Assembly: GCF_029227915.1 (NCBI RefSeq)
Contig: NC_079880.1
Coordinates: forward strand, 18,248,001 to 18,312,000
Length of the DNA stretch: 64,000 nucleotides
From: Hydractinia symbiolongicarpus
Lineage: Eukaryota; Cnidaria; Hydrozoa; Anthoathecata; Hydractiniidae
Direction of reading: 5' to 3'
Part shown: piece by piece, positions 61,171 to 64,000 of the stretch
Numbering within the stretch: the first letter of the stretch is position 1
Layout: every line of letters starts with the position of its first letter
Position numbers and translations under genes: made by a program
Notes under the pieces: model-generated
Database searches by the model: none
The model's input: only the letters and a program-made list of their open reading frames with translations
What the model was told of the DNA's origin: nothing

Positions 61171-64000
<2,830 letters not shown>

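Overview
This is an AT-rich, intron-containing eukaryotic window packed with repeats. The host genes are animal genes: a WAP/fibronectin-III protein of anosmin type and a paxillin-type LD/LIM adaptor. The repeat content (Penelope-like elements with GIY-YIG, CR1/L2-type LINE, arrays of tiny Helitrons, tRNA-derived SINEs, piggyBac remnant) suits an invertebrate. My best guess is a cnidarian, probably a hydrozoan. The species is inference.

Layout. 0.8-2.8 kb: exons of an anosmin-like gene on the minus strand. 4.1-10.5 kb: minus-strand Helitrons, including five head-to-tail copies. 10.5-21 kb: mostly featureless AT-rich DNA, with a 46-unit 33-bp minisatellite at 14.4-15.9 kb. 21.2-22.8 kb: a 1.2-kb palindrome of two Penelope-like copies between TA microsatellites, with a candidate hammerhead ribozyme in each arm. 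23.6-26.9 kb: a G/C-run-bounded MITE, Helitron ends and a Penelope-like remnant. 27.6-29.6 kb: a three-exon paxillin/leupaxin-like gene. 30.9-31.8 kb: microsatellites and a 44-bp minisatellite. 33.7-34.4 kb: a piggyBac-like remnant. 34.7-38.6 kb: a decayed gene cluster with a virus-like or Polinton-like look (two convergent blocks of broken compact genes). 39.0-46.4 kb: inverted-repeat elements, a SINE and minisatellites.

46.8-57.7 kb holds the most interesting object. Twenty-nine exons with GT/AG borders join in one open frame of about 1,465 codons. The product has an N-terminal domain of possible OB type, acidic/basic linkers, two C2H2-like zinc fingers, a tyrosine-recombinase-like core and a C-terminal SET domain resembling KMT5A. 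It looks like a domesticated or mobile Crypton-like recombinase fused to a histone-methyltransferase module. Its introns contain mini-Helitrons, a LINE fragment with a 2A-like motif, and a SINE.

57.7-61 kb is mostly empty apart from a MITE-like element and a short copy of part of the SET exon. 61.2-64 kb is a broken CR1/L2-type LINE on the minus strand with an (ATT)n tail of about 390 bp. All family names come from reading motifs; no database search was possible.
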